A DNA stretch of 64,000 nucleotides, taken from Candidatus Poribacteria bacterium (GTDB lineage: Bacteria > Poribacteria > WGA-4E > WGA-3G). The notes beneath the pieces are model-generated. The model was not told the origin of the DNA, made no database searches, and was given only the letters and a program-made list of their open reading frames with translations. The position numbers and the translations under genes are program-made. Shown here in pieces: positions 1 to 8,106 of the stretch (position 1 is its first letter; the number at the start of each line of letters is the position of its first letter). The DNA is taken from positions 300,827 through 364,826 of the forward strand of contig JAJEIE010000027.1 of the NCBI GenBank assembly GCA_022827625.1, given 5' to 3'.

Positions 1-2
1 GT

Positions 3-101
3 TATCAAAGGTTTCTTAATGATTTAGAATCTGCAAGGACAACGGACGCAGCAGCTCAGAAGCAATCGTTAAAAAAGAAAAAATTTGACATCGCGGTCTG
101 A
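3..101 (+). CDS. possible 3' end of an upstream gene (partial)
   Basis: One forward frame stays open from the window edge to a TGA at 99-101. It would encode about 32 residues ending in a lysine-rich tail (SLKKKKFDIAV). A basic C-terminus fits a nucleic-acid-binding or ribosomal protein, but the piece is too short to name. The -35 box of the tRNA-Leu promoter lies inside its last codons. It may be chance. Confidence 0.3.
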   Translation, partial: YQRFLNDLESARTTDAAAQKQSLKKKKFDIAV

Positions 102-113
102 ATAAGATATAAT
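85..113 (+). promoter_or_regulatory. sigma-70 promoter of tRNA-Leu
   Basis: TTGACA at 85-90 and TATAAT at 108-113 are both perfect consensus boxes, 17 bp apart, and the tRNA starts 12 bp after the -10 box. Confidence 0.85.
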
Positions 114-125
114 TAACCACAGAAT

Positions 126-208
126 GCCCCTGTGGTGGAATTGGTATACACGGCAGGTTGAGGGCCTGTGCCTTAATTGGCATGCTGGTTCGAGTCCAGT
201 CGGGGGCA
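126..208 (+). tRNA. tRNA-Leu (GAG)
   Basis: Type II tRNA of 83 nt. The acceptor stem GCCCCTG pairs with CGGGGGC and the discriminator is A. The anticodon loop TTGAGGG gives anticodon GAG (160-162), reading Leu CUC/CUU. A long variable arm (GCCTTAATTGGC) is typical of tRNA-Leu, and the T arm GGTTCGAGTCC is intact. No CCA is encoded. Confidence 0.95.
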
Positions 209-242
209 TTACCCGTCTGTTTCTCGCGTTTCGCGATACCAC

Positions 243-1394
243 CTACGAAACGTCCTCGATTAATTCCTTATACACCTGATACGTCCGTTCTGCAATCGTC
301 TCCCATGTGAAATTTTCGATGCGGGTCAGTCCACGCCCAATCAGATCCTTCCGAAGATTTGCGTCGTGTGCGATGCGACGTATCCTTTCTGCCAAGGCAT
401 CGGCATCTGCCTCAGAGAAAATAAGACCGGCATCGTCAATCACATGCGGAATTTCGCCAGAATCCGAACCGATGACCGGGACTTCGCACGCCATGCCTTC
501 TATAAGGACTCGCCCAAAAAATTCAACCCATCCTGGGGTTGTCCGAGAGGGTAGGACTAATGTGTCCATACAATTAATATAGGCGGGTACCTCTTCAGGG
601 GGTACCGCATCTATCCAGACAACCTGTTCAGAGATACCGAGGGTTCCAGCAATTCTCTGGAATTCGGATTTGTCCTCGCCTTGCCCGACAATCAGAAGTT
701 TGTAGGTGTACGTGGCATCTTGACTTGCGAGGTGTGCCAGTGCCTTGAGGAGTGTATCTATCCCCTTCATCTGTAGCAGCCTACCGACATAACCGATAAC
801 AAAACAGCCATTGAGTTGCAATGCGTTCCGGAGTTCGCTAACGTCCATTTTATAGAAATGGCGTACATCAACCCCATTTGGAAATGGTGTCTGTTCTCCA
901 GTATATCCGCGTGCGGTTAGGATCTTACCAGCGTTTGCACTGAGCGGAAAGGCTCTATCGGTTTCTCGAAAGACGCGGTGTTCAATCCATACCGGCAATA
1001 TGCCAAACCGCTGTTTGATCGGTACGCTGAGTGAGGTGCGAAAGATAAAACGGCTCTGCGGACAATACTTCCGTTTCAAACGAACTGTCTGTAGTGCATT
1101 GAGACTCCATGCCTCTTCTTCCAAGTGGATAATGTCGGGTTGGAAATCTCGGAAGTGAGGCTTCACACCGCGCCGATAATAAAAACGACTGCCGTAGCCG
1201 GAGAAGCGGATTGGATACGGAAATTCTTCGCACGGTGTGTCCGGTTCTGGTTCAAAGACGATATCTTGGAAACTTTCATACCAACGTGTGGGCGTAATGA
1301 CCCGTAGCGTAACATCCGGACGTTCGGCGATGAGTGCGAATTTTCGCCGATACGGTTTCATAATATAGGAATGAGAGAGAACTAAGACACGCAC
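243..1394 (-). CDS. GT4-family glycosyltransferase
   Basis: A 383-aa GT-B fold glycosyltransferase of family 4, which moves a sugar from a nucleotide-sugar donor to an acceptor, usually in polysaccharide or glycolipid synthesis at the inner face of the membrane. The N-terminal acceptor half starts MRVLVLSHSY. The C-terminal donor half has the glycine loop VIGYVGRLLQMKG (199-211), the LLIVGQGED strand (233-241), and the EX7E donor motif E291/E299 followed by EVPVIGSDSGEIPHVI. Full length for the family. It lies alone, opposite to tRNA-Leu, so sugar and acceptor cannot be inferred. Confidence 0.9.
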   Translation of the reverse strand: MRVLVLSHSYIMKPYRRKFALIAERPDVTLRVITPTRWYESFQDIVFEPEPDTPCEEFPYPIRFSGYGSRFYYRRGVKPHFRDFQPDIIHLEEEAWSLNALQTVRLKRKYCPQSRFIFRTSLSVPIKQRFGILPVWIEHRVFRETDRAFPLSANAGKILTARGYTGEQTPFPNGVDVRHFYKMDVSELRNALQLNGCFVIGYVGRLLQMKGIDTLLKALAHLASQDATYTYKLLIVGQGEDKSEFQRIAGTLGISEQVVWIDAVPPEEVPAYINCMDTLVLPSRTTPGWVEFFGRVLIEGMACEVPVIGSDSGEIPHVIDDAGLIFSEADADALAERIRRIAHDANLRKDLIGRGLTRIENFTWETIAERTYQVYKELIEDVS

Positions 1395-1457
1395 AACAGT
1401 TTGTTATCTCGGCTTTACGAAGGGCATTCTGAGCCTGCGGTATTCTTCGTCAAGGTT

Positions 1458-1841
1458 CTATATTTCGTCTTCATCATTCCGGGCGGTGGTAAAATCGATT
1501 TCAGGATGTGTATCTGCTTCCATCTCTAATGGTGTTCTTACCTCCGTTACCGCTTCATTTGATGAGGCAAGGACATTCATTAAGCCCTCAAGACGTTCTC
1601 GAATGTCGGCGCGTTCTTGAGAAATAGCTAACCGTTCTAAATTGAGCTCGTCTTCAAGACGGCTATTCCGCTGTTCAAGTTCTTGAATGTGGGCATCGCG
1701 TTGTACCACGTCGCTGTTAAGTCTGGCAATCTCAGCTTCAAGTTCGAGTTTGTTTGCTCTCAATTCTTGAACTGTCGAGACCGCAAGTTCAACATGCTCT
1801 TCCAGTAGTGATACAATACTTTGTTCTAATGATTCAGCCAT
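1458..1841 (-). CDS. small coiled-coil protein
   Basis: A 127-aa, highly charged protein with no signal peptide. About residues 5-90 form a continuous heptad-rich helix (LEQSIVSLLEEHVELAV, then LELEAEIARLNSDV, then LEQRNSRLEDEL), predicted as a coiled coil, followed by an acidic tail ending NDEDEI. The ATG at 1841 is chosen over an upstream start because AGGAGAT lies about 6 nt before it. It sits just downstream of the DNA glycosylase gene on the same strand and may share its transcript. Function unknown; a scaffold or division-associated role is possible but unsupported. Confidence 0.65.
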   Translation of the reverse strand: MAESLEQSIVSLLEEHVELAVSTVQELRANKLELEAEIARLNSDVVQRDAHIQELEQRNSRLEDELNLERLAISQERADIRERLEGLMNVLASSNEAVTEVRTPLEMEADTHPEIDFTTARNDEDEI

Positions 1842-1873
1842 ATTTCGATCTCCTTTCAGATCATCTTTATTGT

Positions 1874-2794
1874 TCAATTTACCACAGGTTTGCAATTTGC
1901 TGTTAAAAATTCGGTTTCTGCTTCAATCAGCGATAGGTGTTCAGCGTCTGCCCAGTCTGGACATTCGTGAACGTAGTGAAAAAGATACTGCTGGGCGTAT
2001 CCGACACCCTCCCCGAAATAGTTGTAAGCGAATTCACGTATTTCGCGATGTGTGGCGCGCCGCCGCAAATAAAGCGTCTCGAAAATGCGTTTTATCCAAA
2101 CATCAATCGGTAGTGCTGCGAGATGTCCAAGCGAAAATAGACAGATACAATCAGCAACCTTTTCGCCAATGCCTTTGCGATCCATTAGCTTCTGTTTCGC
2201 TTCAAGATATGGTAGTTGCTTCAGTGCGGCAAGTGAGAGGTCTCCGCTAATGACCGCACGCGCGGTATCCTGAAGGTAACTTGCCCGGTAGCCCGTACCA
2301 CATGCGAGAAGTGCTTCTTCAGTTGTCGTCGCAAGGGCATAAGGACTTGGGAAACTGTAGTCCACGTACTCCCCAATCCTGAGTTTCTTACCATAACGTT
2401 CCGAAAGCCTACGAATGATGCCACGGATCCGTGGGACATTGTTGTTTTGTGATAAAATAAAGGACGCTATTGTTTCCCAGAGTTCCTGGTTCAGAATGTG
2501 CATTCCCCAGAGTTTCTGAATGGTTCGATGGATGTAGGCATCTTTGGTGACTGCTGTGAGGAGTTTGGGGACATCGCGTTCCAAATCGAGATAATGTCGG
2601 AGGTATGGCACGAAGGTCGCCTCATCTTCGCTAATTGAGCTTTCAACAGATAAGGTAGACCCTTGTTGAGAAATTTTGAGTATCCGCCCTTCTACGACCC
2701 CGTAGTATGCCTCACCAATCTTGTTCCATCTAAACGATTGCCCAGATTCTAAGGTGTATTTCAGACTAAAATCTTTTACGTTCTGAATTTGCAT
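1874..2794 (-). CDS. ogg: 8-oxoguanine DNA glycosylase/AP lyase, OGG1 type
   Basis: A 306-aa HhH-GPD DNA glycosylase that excises 8-oxoguanine opposite C and nicks the abasic site. The N-terminal OGG domain contains LESGQSFRWN (15-24). The helix-hairpin-helix is RKGIGEKVADCICLF, with Lys212 as the Schiff-base nucleophile (equivalent to human K249) and Asp231 in LPIDVW as the catalytic acid (equivalent to D268). The ATG at 2794 matches where the OGG_N domain normally begins. An in-frame TTG at 2827 preceded by AAGGG would add 11 residues and cannot be excluded. The coiled-coil gene follows 32 bp downstream. Confidence 0.9.
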   Translation of the reverse strand: MQIQNVKDFSLKYTLESGQSFRWNKIGEAYYGVVEGRILKISQQGSTLSVESSISEDEATFVPYLRHYLDLERDVPKLLTAVTKDAYIHRTIQKLWGMHILNQELWETIASFILSQNNNVPRIRGIIRRLSERYGKKLRIGEYVDYSFPSPYALATTTEEALLACGTGYRASYLQDTARAVISGDLSLAALKQLPYLEAKQKLMDRKGIGEKVADCICLFSLGHLAALPIDVWIKRIFETLYLRRRATHREIREFAYNYFGEGVGYAQQYLFHYVHECPDWADAEHLSLIEAETEFLTANCKPVVN

Positions 2795-3025
2795 TATGTG
2801 TTTGGTCAATTTTCGCAGAAATTCCAATCAAACCCTTGCTATTTCCTAATTAGTATATAGCAAATTTCAAAAATTGGCAAATTTTTATCAAATTTCCCAA
2901 AATCGTTTAGAGAACCGCGGAGCTGAAGGATTGGAAGGAGGGAAGGCTGGGAGTTAGGGGGCTGTAATGAATTTTTTGTAACTTTTTTCTTTATTTTTCC
3001 CACTTAAGTTAATAGAGACTAAAGT

Positions 3026-3241
3026 TTGGACAATTTATGTTTTATTCCCAATTGGGTTTTCAAAACCTTATTAAGGCATCAGAGCCGTATGACCTTTAGA
3101 GAGATTGCCAACGCACTGGGTATCAAAGAAGGAACGGCTAAGGTTCGACATTATCGGTTGTTGGAGAAGTTTAGAACGTGGTTGGAGAAGCGTCATCCTG
3201 AATACTTACCTCTTTTTAAGTGGGGAGACGGAGGCGAGTAA
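3026..3241 (+). pseudogene. remnant of a sigma-70-family factor (region 4 only)
   Basis: The last 50 residues look like the C-terminal end of an ECF/sigma-70-type factor: MTFREIANALGIKEGTAKVR is a region-4 helix-turn-helix, followed by HYRLLEKFRTWLEKRHP. Region 2 is absent. The DNA upstream is AT-rich and has no in-frame domain; the only start is a TTG at 3026 without a good ribosome site. The simplest reading is a decayed gene fragment. A short independent DNA-binding protein is less likely. Confidence 0.55.
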
Positions 3242-3257
3242 TTGGATAGATAGTTAT

Positions 3258-3397
3258 GGGTGTGTAAAGTTTTTGAAACTGGGCGTAGGGGCGGGGTCTC
3301 CCCGCCCGATTGGAAGTTATAATACGGGCGAGGTAACCTCGCCCCTACGGGGTGCTGTGGTTTTCGTAAATGATTTTGACAAAATATTTACACACCC
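3258..3397 (+). repeat. L/R-ended repeat element, copy 1
   Basis: A 140-bp unit with imperfect inverted ends: left GGGTGTGTAAAGTTTTTG (3258-3275), right CAAAATATTTACACACCC (3380-3397). The same two ends, in the same order, occur at 47923-48145 and 61389-61693. The interior here is a separate GC-rich palindrome (3285-3348). No target duplication is obvious. It looks like a MITE or other non-autonomous element. Confidence 0.65.
3285..3348. repeat. GC-rich intergenic palindrome
   Basis: GTAGGGGCG at 3285 is mirrored by CGCCCCTAC ending at 3348, with internal hairpins GGCGGGGTCTCCCCGCC and GGCGAGGTAACCTCGCC. The same style recurs at 6552-6573 and 38307-38373, so it is a dispersed repeat family of this genome. 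Confidence 0.7.
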
Positions 3398-3469
3398 AGG
3401 GCCATTTAGTTTTAAGAGATAAGTTTACTTATGTAAAGGGTTCCTGTCTCCGGAAGCCCGAATTTAAAT

Positions 3470-3584
3470 GTAATACAAGGAATGGATTTGGTCTATTCCC
3501 AGACCAAATCCGGGATAGCACACTTTTCCCGAACAAGAATGTAATACAAGGAATGGATTTAGTCTATTCCCAGACTAAATCCGG
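3470..3584. repeat. two direct copies of a stem-loop repeat
   Basis: The unit GTAATACAAGGAATGG plus hairpin occurs at 3470 and again at 3541. Copy 1 pairs GGATTTGGTCT with AGACCAAATCC (3484-3511). Copy 2 pairs GGATTTAGTCT with AGACTAAATCC (3555-3582). The single base difference in the stem is compensated on both arms. Confidence 0.75.
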
Positions 3585-3633
3585 GCATCCGGATGTAAAT
3601 TATTGGAAAACTATAGTAAAACCTAAAAATAAA

Positions 3634-3695
3634 GAGACACTTCCGTCCTCCCGCGGTAGGCACGGTTTCCTAACTGTGCTGGTGCAAAGTGTCTC
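3634..3695. repeat. long imperfect hairpin
   Basis: Outer arms GAGACACTT (3634-3642) and AAGTGTCTC (3687-3695) are perfect. An inner stem GCACGGTT/AACTGTGC closes a TCCT loop. A following stretch ending ATCCACTATAAATG (about 3708-3721) recurs at 38399-38412. No coding potential is seen from 3242 to 3830. Confidence 0.6.
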
Positions 3696-3745
3696 ATTAA
3701 TTCTGGGATCCACTATAAATGCCCCTATTACACACCCGATAGTTA

Positions 3746-3774
3746 TTGACTATTTTCGTCTTTATGGGTATAAT
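3746..3774 (+). promoter_or_regulatory. sigma-70 promoter of the lipoprotein gene
   Basis: TTGACT at 3746-3751 and TATAAT at 3769-3774 are 17 bp apart and lie 57 bp before the lipoprotein start. Confidence 0.75.
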
Positions 3775-3830
3775 GTAACAAAATAGTTTTTGTGATGGCA
3801 GGCTCCGATATTTTTTTAGAGGTGAACACA

Positions 3831-4316
3831 ATGAAAACTTTGAAGACGTTACTCATTTTTTTTCTCTTTGTCATCGTGCTCTCGGGTTGTGGTGTAAGGC
3901 AGGTCAATGAATCGCTTCCAAACACAGCAGATGTCCATGAGAAACAGGCTACTCCGAAAGAAGATTTTATTCCTGGTTTCCATCCGTTTAAGGATGACCC
4001 AGACAATCCGAGTCCACACAACCCGCTCGTCCGGAAATATGGGGATATTCCAGAAGTCCGCACCTATATCCGACTCAAGCAAAAACTCGCATACGGACAC
4101 GGACTGAACATTGATGAGGCAATAGAACTCTATACCGCAGAATACCACCTCTATCCCTCAGATACCACAAAAGCGAACTTAAAAAAGTGGAAAAAGGACA
4201 GAGAGCGATACATAAGACTGGCGGTTGATATGGGTGGACCTGTACTCACCGATAGCAGGAATCCCATCGTCGATCCGAGTGCTGAAGAACAGGCAGACAC
4301 GAAATCGGCGGATTGA
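3831..4316 (+). CDS. small lipoprotein, unknown function
   Basis: A 161-aa protein with a classical type II signal peptide: MKTLKTLL, a hydrophobic stretch, then lipobox LSGC with the lipidated cysteine at residue 20. The mature part is hydrophilic. It has a DPDNPSPHNPLVRKYGDIPEV segment (given here only as a landmark around residues 50-70) and a charged helical region (about 80-125). No catalytic motif is seen. The ATG at 3831 is preceded by AGAGGTG, so upstream in-frame starts are rejected. It has its own promoter and is probably monocistronic. Predicted to be anchored at the inner or outer membrane facing the periplasm. Confidence 0.75.
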   Translation: MKTLKTLLIFFLFVIVLSGCGVRQVNESLPNTADVHEKQATPKEDFIPGFHPFKDDPDNPSPHNPLVRKYGDIPEVRTYIRLKQKLAYGHGLNIDEAIELYTAEYHLYPSDTTKANLKKWKKDRERYIRLAVDMGGPVLTDSRNPIVDPSAEEQADTKSAD

Positions 4317-4452
4317 TTCCTCATTTAGCTTGTGCGGAGATCAAGCACAGGCTAACGGTTTCCTATGCTACAATTTTGGCATACGGGAAAACTTATAGGG
4401 ATTGCCTGAATCTTTTCATGTCAAAATATTTCCGTACTCGCCCTAATACGAT

Positions 4453-4481
4453 TTGACTTTTGTTTTCTTTGTATGTATAAT
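4453..4481 (+). promoter_or_regulatory. sigma-70 promoter of the PPIase gene
   Basis: TTGACT at 4453-4458 and TATAAT at 4476-4481, 17 bp apart, about 70 bp before the start codon. The rest of 4317-4552 shows nothing else. Confidence 0.8.
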
Positions 4482-4552
4482 ATTAACATCTTTGCATGCA
4501 TGAGAATGAGAGTCTGTTAGACAGAAATTGAACAGGAGATATTTTAGAAGAC

Positions 4553-6511
4553 ATGATTATCTTTCTACGCGAGAAATTTATTGCACAACTCTTTATGTGG
4601 GTCATCGCCATTGTGTTTCTGATAGGAACGGTGTTCCTCTATAGCAACACGCGCGGTGGCGGTGACGGACCAGAGGAAGAAGTCGTTCTCAGGATTGACG
4701 GTGCGGAAGTTAAACGGGGTGAGTTTGAAAATGCTGTTGCGAATGCTATAGAGTCGCAGAGACAGCAAAGTCGGAGTGTCGGTACACCTGACCGGGAACA
4801 GACACAACAGTCGGTCATTGATCGTTGGGTCCAACAAACGATTCTGGGGAGTGTCGATATTGCCGACGCCGATATAACACGTTACATCCGAAGCGATGCA
4901 GACCGGGTCCAGCAGTATAATCTTTATGAGCAGTTCGGTGCAGCAGACCTCTATACAGAGAATATTCGGCTGCAACTCAGTTCCACTACGCTCCGAGACA
5001 GCATCCAAGCCTTAGAATTGATAACCGACACTGAAGCGGAACAGGCATATCGGCTTGAATCAGATAAGGCGAAAGTCAAATTTATCGAATTTAAGCATAG
5101 TGATTACACCACAATGGCTGAGGTGGATGACGCGGCGGCAGAAGCCTATTATGAAGAGAACAAGGATGACTATAAGTCCCAGGAGCAGGTGAACGTCAAG
5201 TTTATCAGAGTGGAACCCATCCTTTTTGTTTCAGATTCAGAGGTTAAAGATTATTACGAGGCGAATAAGTCGGCGTTTACCACACCAGAAGCCGTCAAAG
5301 CGCGCCATATCTTGAAAAAGTTTCCTGACGGGGCAACTGATGAACAGAAAGCGGAGACCCAAGTCGCTGCAGCGGAATTGCTGGAAACCATTAACGCCGA
5401 ACTTGCAGAAGGTGCCGATTTTGCTGAGCTCGCCAAAACACATTCGGAGGGTCCTTCCTCAGTCCAAGGCGGTGCATTAAGAGGTTCTAATCCAAACCTC
5501 CCTGCTGGCGACTATTTTGCACGTGGGGATATGGTGAAACCCTTTGAAGAGGCGGCGTTTGATACACTGGAAATTGGAGAAGTCAGTGGTTTAGTTGAGA
5601 CACAATTCGGGTATCATATCATCAAATTGGAGGAGAAGAAGACACCAGAGATCCAACCTTTTGCGCAGGTCCAATATGAAATCCAACAGAAGTTGGTTCA
5701 GGTCAGCGGTGTTGATGAGGCGAGACGGGTCGCGAATGACCTGTTGTACGAAGTCGAAATTCAGGACTATGACGCTGCGCTTGCACAGGAGAACTTCAAG
5801 AACCTACCGCTCGCTGTTTTAGAAACCGGACTTTTCAGTCGTGATGCGACAACGATTCCGCGAATTGGCGCGAGGTGGGGATACGAGGAATTACTCCAAG
5901 AAATCTTTGATATGGAAGTGAATGTAATAAAGGTGCTTGAGGCAAAGAAACGGACCGGTGAAGTAGAAGCCTATTTTGTCGCTACCATCTTGGAGAAAAA
6001 GCCTGCTGCTATCCCGCCGTTTGCTGAGGTAAAAACAGAAGTGGTTGAGGCACTAAAAGAGGAAAAAGCAAAAGCAAGTGCCTTGACGGATGCCCAAAGC
6101 CTGTTTGATCAACGCGACACCGCCGAATCGCTTGAAGAATTGCTTGGAAAGTATAGTGCCCCCGAAGGTTTGACAGCGGATCGGCTTTCAGTGCAAGAAA
6201 GCAACCTATTTTCGCTGAGCGCCAGTAGCAATTATATTTCGGGGATGGGGAATTCTGCTGAGGTCATGTTTGCGGCGTTTCAGATGAAGATGGATGAAAT
6301 TGGGGGTCCCTTCACGGGGAACACTTCCGTGTACATCGTTCAGCTTGTTGAGCGACAGGAACCGGATGTTGAGGCGTTCCAAATGGATCCGGCTGAAAAG
6401 ACGCGGCACCTTCAGACAATCATCCAGGCGAAAAAACGGGAAACATATTTGAACTGGTTCGCTGCACGGAAAAAGAATAGTGAACTCTGGATTCATCCAG
6501 ATTACCGTTAG
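4553..6511 (+). CDS. membrane-anchored parvulin-type peptidyl-prolyl isomerase (PpiD/SurA-like)
   Basis: A 652-aa periplasmic folding chaperone. One N-terminal membrane anchor (about residues 11-30, LFMWVIAIVFLIG) leads to a SurA_N-like helical region (45-200). A parvulin rotamase domain follows at about 245-357: VKARHILKKF, GADFAELAKTHSEGPS, GGALRG, and GLVETQFGYHIIKLEE. A second, degenerate rotamase-like segment near 540-610 (VYIVQLVERQEP) lacks the His motif. The one-TM layout is that of PpiD, which helps secreted proteins fold as they leave SecYEG. The start has a GGAGAT site upstream. Likely monocistronic, ended by the hairpin at 6552. Confidence 0.88.
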   Translation: MIIFLREKFIAQLFMWVIAIVFLIGTVFLYSNTRGGGDGPEEEVVLRIDGAEVKRGEFENAVANAIESQRQQSRSVGTPDREQTQQSVIDRWVQQTILGSVDIADADITRYIRSDADRVQQYNLYEQFGAADLYTENIRLQLSSTTLRDSIQALELITDTEAEQAYRLESDKAKVKFIEFKHSDYTTMAEVDDAAAEAYYEENKDDYKSQEQVNVKFIRVEPILFVSDSEVKDYYEANKSAFTTPEAVKARHILKKFPDGATDEQKAETQVAAAELLETINAELAEGADFAELAKTHSEGPSSVQGGALRGSNPNLPAGDYFARGDMVKPFEEAAFDTLEIGEVSGLVETQFGYHIIKLEEKKTPEIQPFAQVQYEIQQKLVQVSGVDEARRVANDLLYEVEIQDYDAALAQENFKNLPLAVLETGLFSRDATTIPRIGARWGYEELLQEIFDMEVNVIKVLEAKKRTGEVEAYFVATILEKKPAAIPPFAEVKTEVVEALKEEKAKASALTDAQSLFDQRDTAESLEELLGKYSAPEGLTADRLSVQESNLFSLSASSNYISGMGNSAEVMFAAFQMKMDEIGGPFTGNTSVYIVQLVERQEPDVEAFQMDPAEKTRHLQTIIQAKKRETYLNWFAARKKNSELWIHPDYR

Positions 6512-6551
6512 TTGTTCCCGAATCACAGACCGAAAACGTTCCGACTTGGTA

Positions 6552-6584
6552 GGCGAGGTTTTCTAACCTCGCCATTTCTGTTTT
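6552..6584. terminator. hairpin terminator / GC repeat
   Basis: GGCGAGGTT-TTCT-AACCTCGCC (6552-6573) is a perfect 9-bp stem followed by a T-rich run. It lies between convergent genes and so may end both. It also belongs to the palindrome family seen at 3285-3348. Confidence 0.65.
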
Positions 6585-6599
6585 AATGGAATAATAACA

Positions 6600-8045
6600 C
6601 TATAAATAAGGATAGGTCGCGTCGGGTTGGTAGTTCGGCAGCAAGGCATCGTGTGTTTGCCCTGTTATAAGGCTTGTGCCATCGGTGAAGCGTTCGGGAC
6701 GGTGACGGAGAAATTCAATCAGGCGATTTCGCCAAGGGACTAAATGGGTTTCAGCCCCGTTCTGGTTTGCGAGATCGTGTGTTTCCTGCGGATCTTCCTT
6801 CAGATTGAAGAGGTGTTCACGACCGGTTTGGGAGTACCAGATGTACTTGTGGTGTCCGTCTGTCACATAGTGGTTGCCGTGATCGTAGTCGTAACACCCC
6901 GAATGTTCACCGTGGAGATAATCTCGGACCCGATCGGTGTCACCTCGCATGACCGGTAGCAGGCTTTTACCAGTGCAGGTACTCGGGATCTCAACACCAG
7001 CGGCATCCAGAATCGTCGGCATAATGTCTTGCAGACCGACCGGACTTTGACAAACAGATTCTTTCGGATACCCCCATTTCGCCGGTGCCCGCATTAAAAA
7101 TGGGACGCGCGCCGAGGCTTCGTAGGGCCAGGTTTTACGGTATAAATTATGATCACCGAGCATCTCACCGTGGTCGGAAGTGAAAATGACCAGACAGTCT
7201 TTCATTCCGCCGGTATACTGAATCAGACGCCCGATCTGATCGTCAATAAAATTAATCATCCCGTAATAGGCAGCGCGAGCAGCACGCATATCGTAGTCGT
7301 CGAGACGGATTTCCCAAGCATTTGGGTCGAGTCCCTTCTGGGTGTCCTCAAATTCGGGTGCCCAATCACCAACGACGGGTGACGGGAGATCCCGCTGGAT
7401 GTAGCGTTGATAATAATGCGCTGGTGGGGTCAGTGGTGGATGCGGGTCTATAAAGGAGATGTTGAGGAAAAACGGTACCGTCGGGTCACGTTTTTGCAGG
7501 AAATTGAGGGCGCGATCAATACACCAAAACGTGTGCATCTGTTCTTCAGGTAGATGATGCGGCCGACCGACCCATCCGTTCGCGGAGACACCGTGTGCCA
7601 TACCCGGATCGACATCGTTGCGGCGGTGGTATTGTCCCAACCAGTCGACATAGTCGTTGTGAGTTCCTCGGGTGGCATCAGCTAATTGGAGATGATCAAA
7701 ACCGTATCGCTTGCGCGGTGGCGTGAGATGCAGTTTGCCAATCATTTCGGTTTGATAACCGGCTCTGGACAATTCGCCTGCCAAGGTATGCGGTGGGTTC
7801 CACGGCGCGCCCCTAAATCCGACTGCTCCGTTTGCCGCCGGTGCGGTTCCCGTCATAAGACCGCGCCGTGCTGGGATACAGCTCGGGCATTCAGCGTATC
7901 CACGGCGAAAATGTGTGCCCGTGCGACCGATCCAGTCGAGGTTTGGGGTCTGCAGGCAACCAGGACCGTCGGGATCCAGTCCCAGACAGTCGCCGCGTTG
8001 CTGATCAGTGGTGATTAAAAGGACATTAGGGCGGGTGTTTGGCAT
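6600..8045 (-). CDS. sulfatase, formylglycine type
   Basis: A 481-aa arylsulfatase-superfamily hydrolase that cleaves sulfate esters, probably from sulfated glycans. The metal-binding start RPNVLLITTDQQRGD supplies the N-terminal aspartates. The signature C56-I-P-A-R60 carries the cysteine matured to formylglycine, followed by GLMTG. FTSDHGEMLGDH and KTWPYEASARVPF are the conserved middle motifs. No signal peptide is seen with the chosen ATG at 8045, which has GGAG 6 nt upstream; ATG 8057 or TTG 8072 would add only a few residues. No maturase is encoded in the window. Confidence 0.92.
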   Translation of the reverse strand: MPNTRPNVLLITTDQQRGDCLGLDPDGPGCLQTPNLDWIGRTGTHFRRGYAECPSCIPARRGLMTGTAPAANGAVGFRGAPWNPPHTLAGELSRAGYQTEMIGKLHLTPPRKRYGFDHLQLADATRGTHNDYVDWLGQYHRRNDVDPGMAHGVSANGWVGRPHHLPEEQMHTFWCIDRALNFLQKRDPTVPFFLNISFIDPHPPLTPPAHYYQRYIQRDLPSPVVGDWAPEFEDTQKGLDPNAWEIRLDDYDMRAARAAYYGMINFIDDQIGRLIQYTGGMKDCLVIFTSDHGEMLGDHNLYRKTWPYEASARVPFLMRAPAKWGYPKESVCQSPVGLQDIMPTILDAAGVEIPSTCTGKSLLPVMRGDTDRVRDYLHGEHSGCYDYDHGNHYVTDGHHKYIWYSQTGREHLFNLKEDPQETHDLANQNGAETHLVPWRNRLIEFLRHRPERFTDGTSLITGQTHDALLPNYQPDATYPYL

Positions 8046-8106
8046 CTCAAACTCCATGTGCCGGAATGTCAAACAAGCGGTTCAACGCGTTGAGAGATTG
8101 GAAGAA

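Noticed and set aside
3470-3584. Two repeated stem-loops considered as a small CRISPR
   Set aside because: Only two units, with an internal hairpin and no cas gene in the window.
3370-3786. 138-codon open frame in the repeat cluster
   Set aside because: It is made of palindromes and repeats, with no ribosome site or domain.
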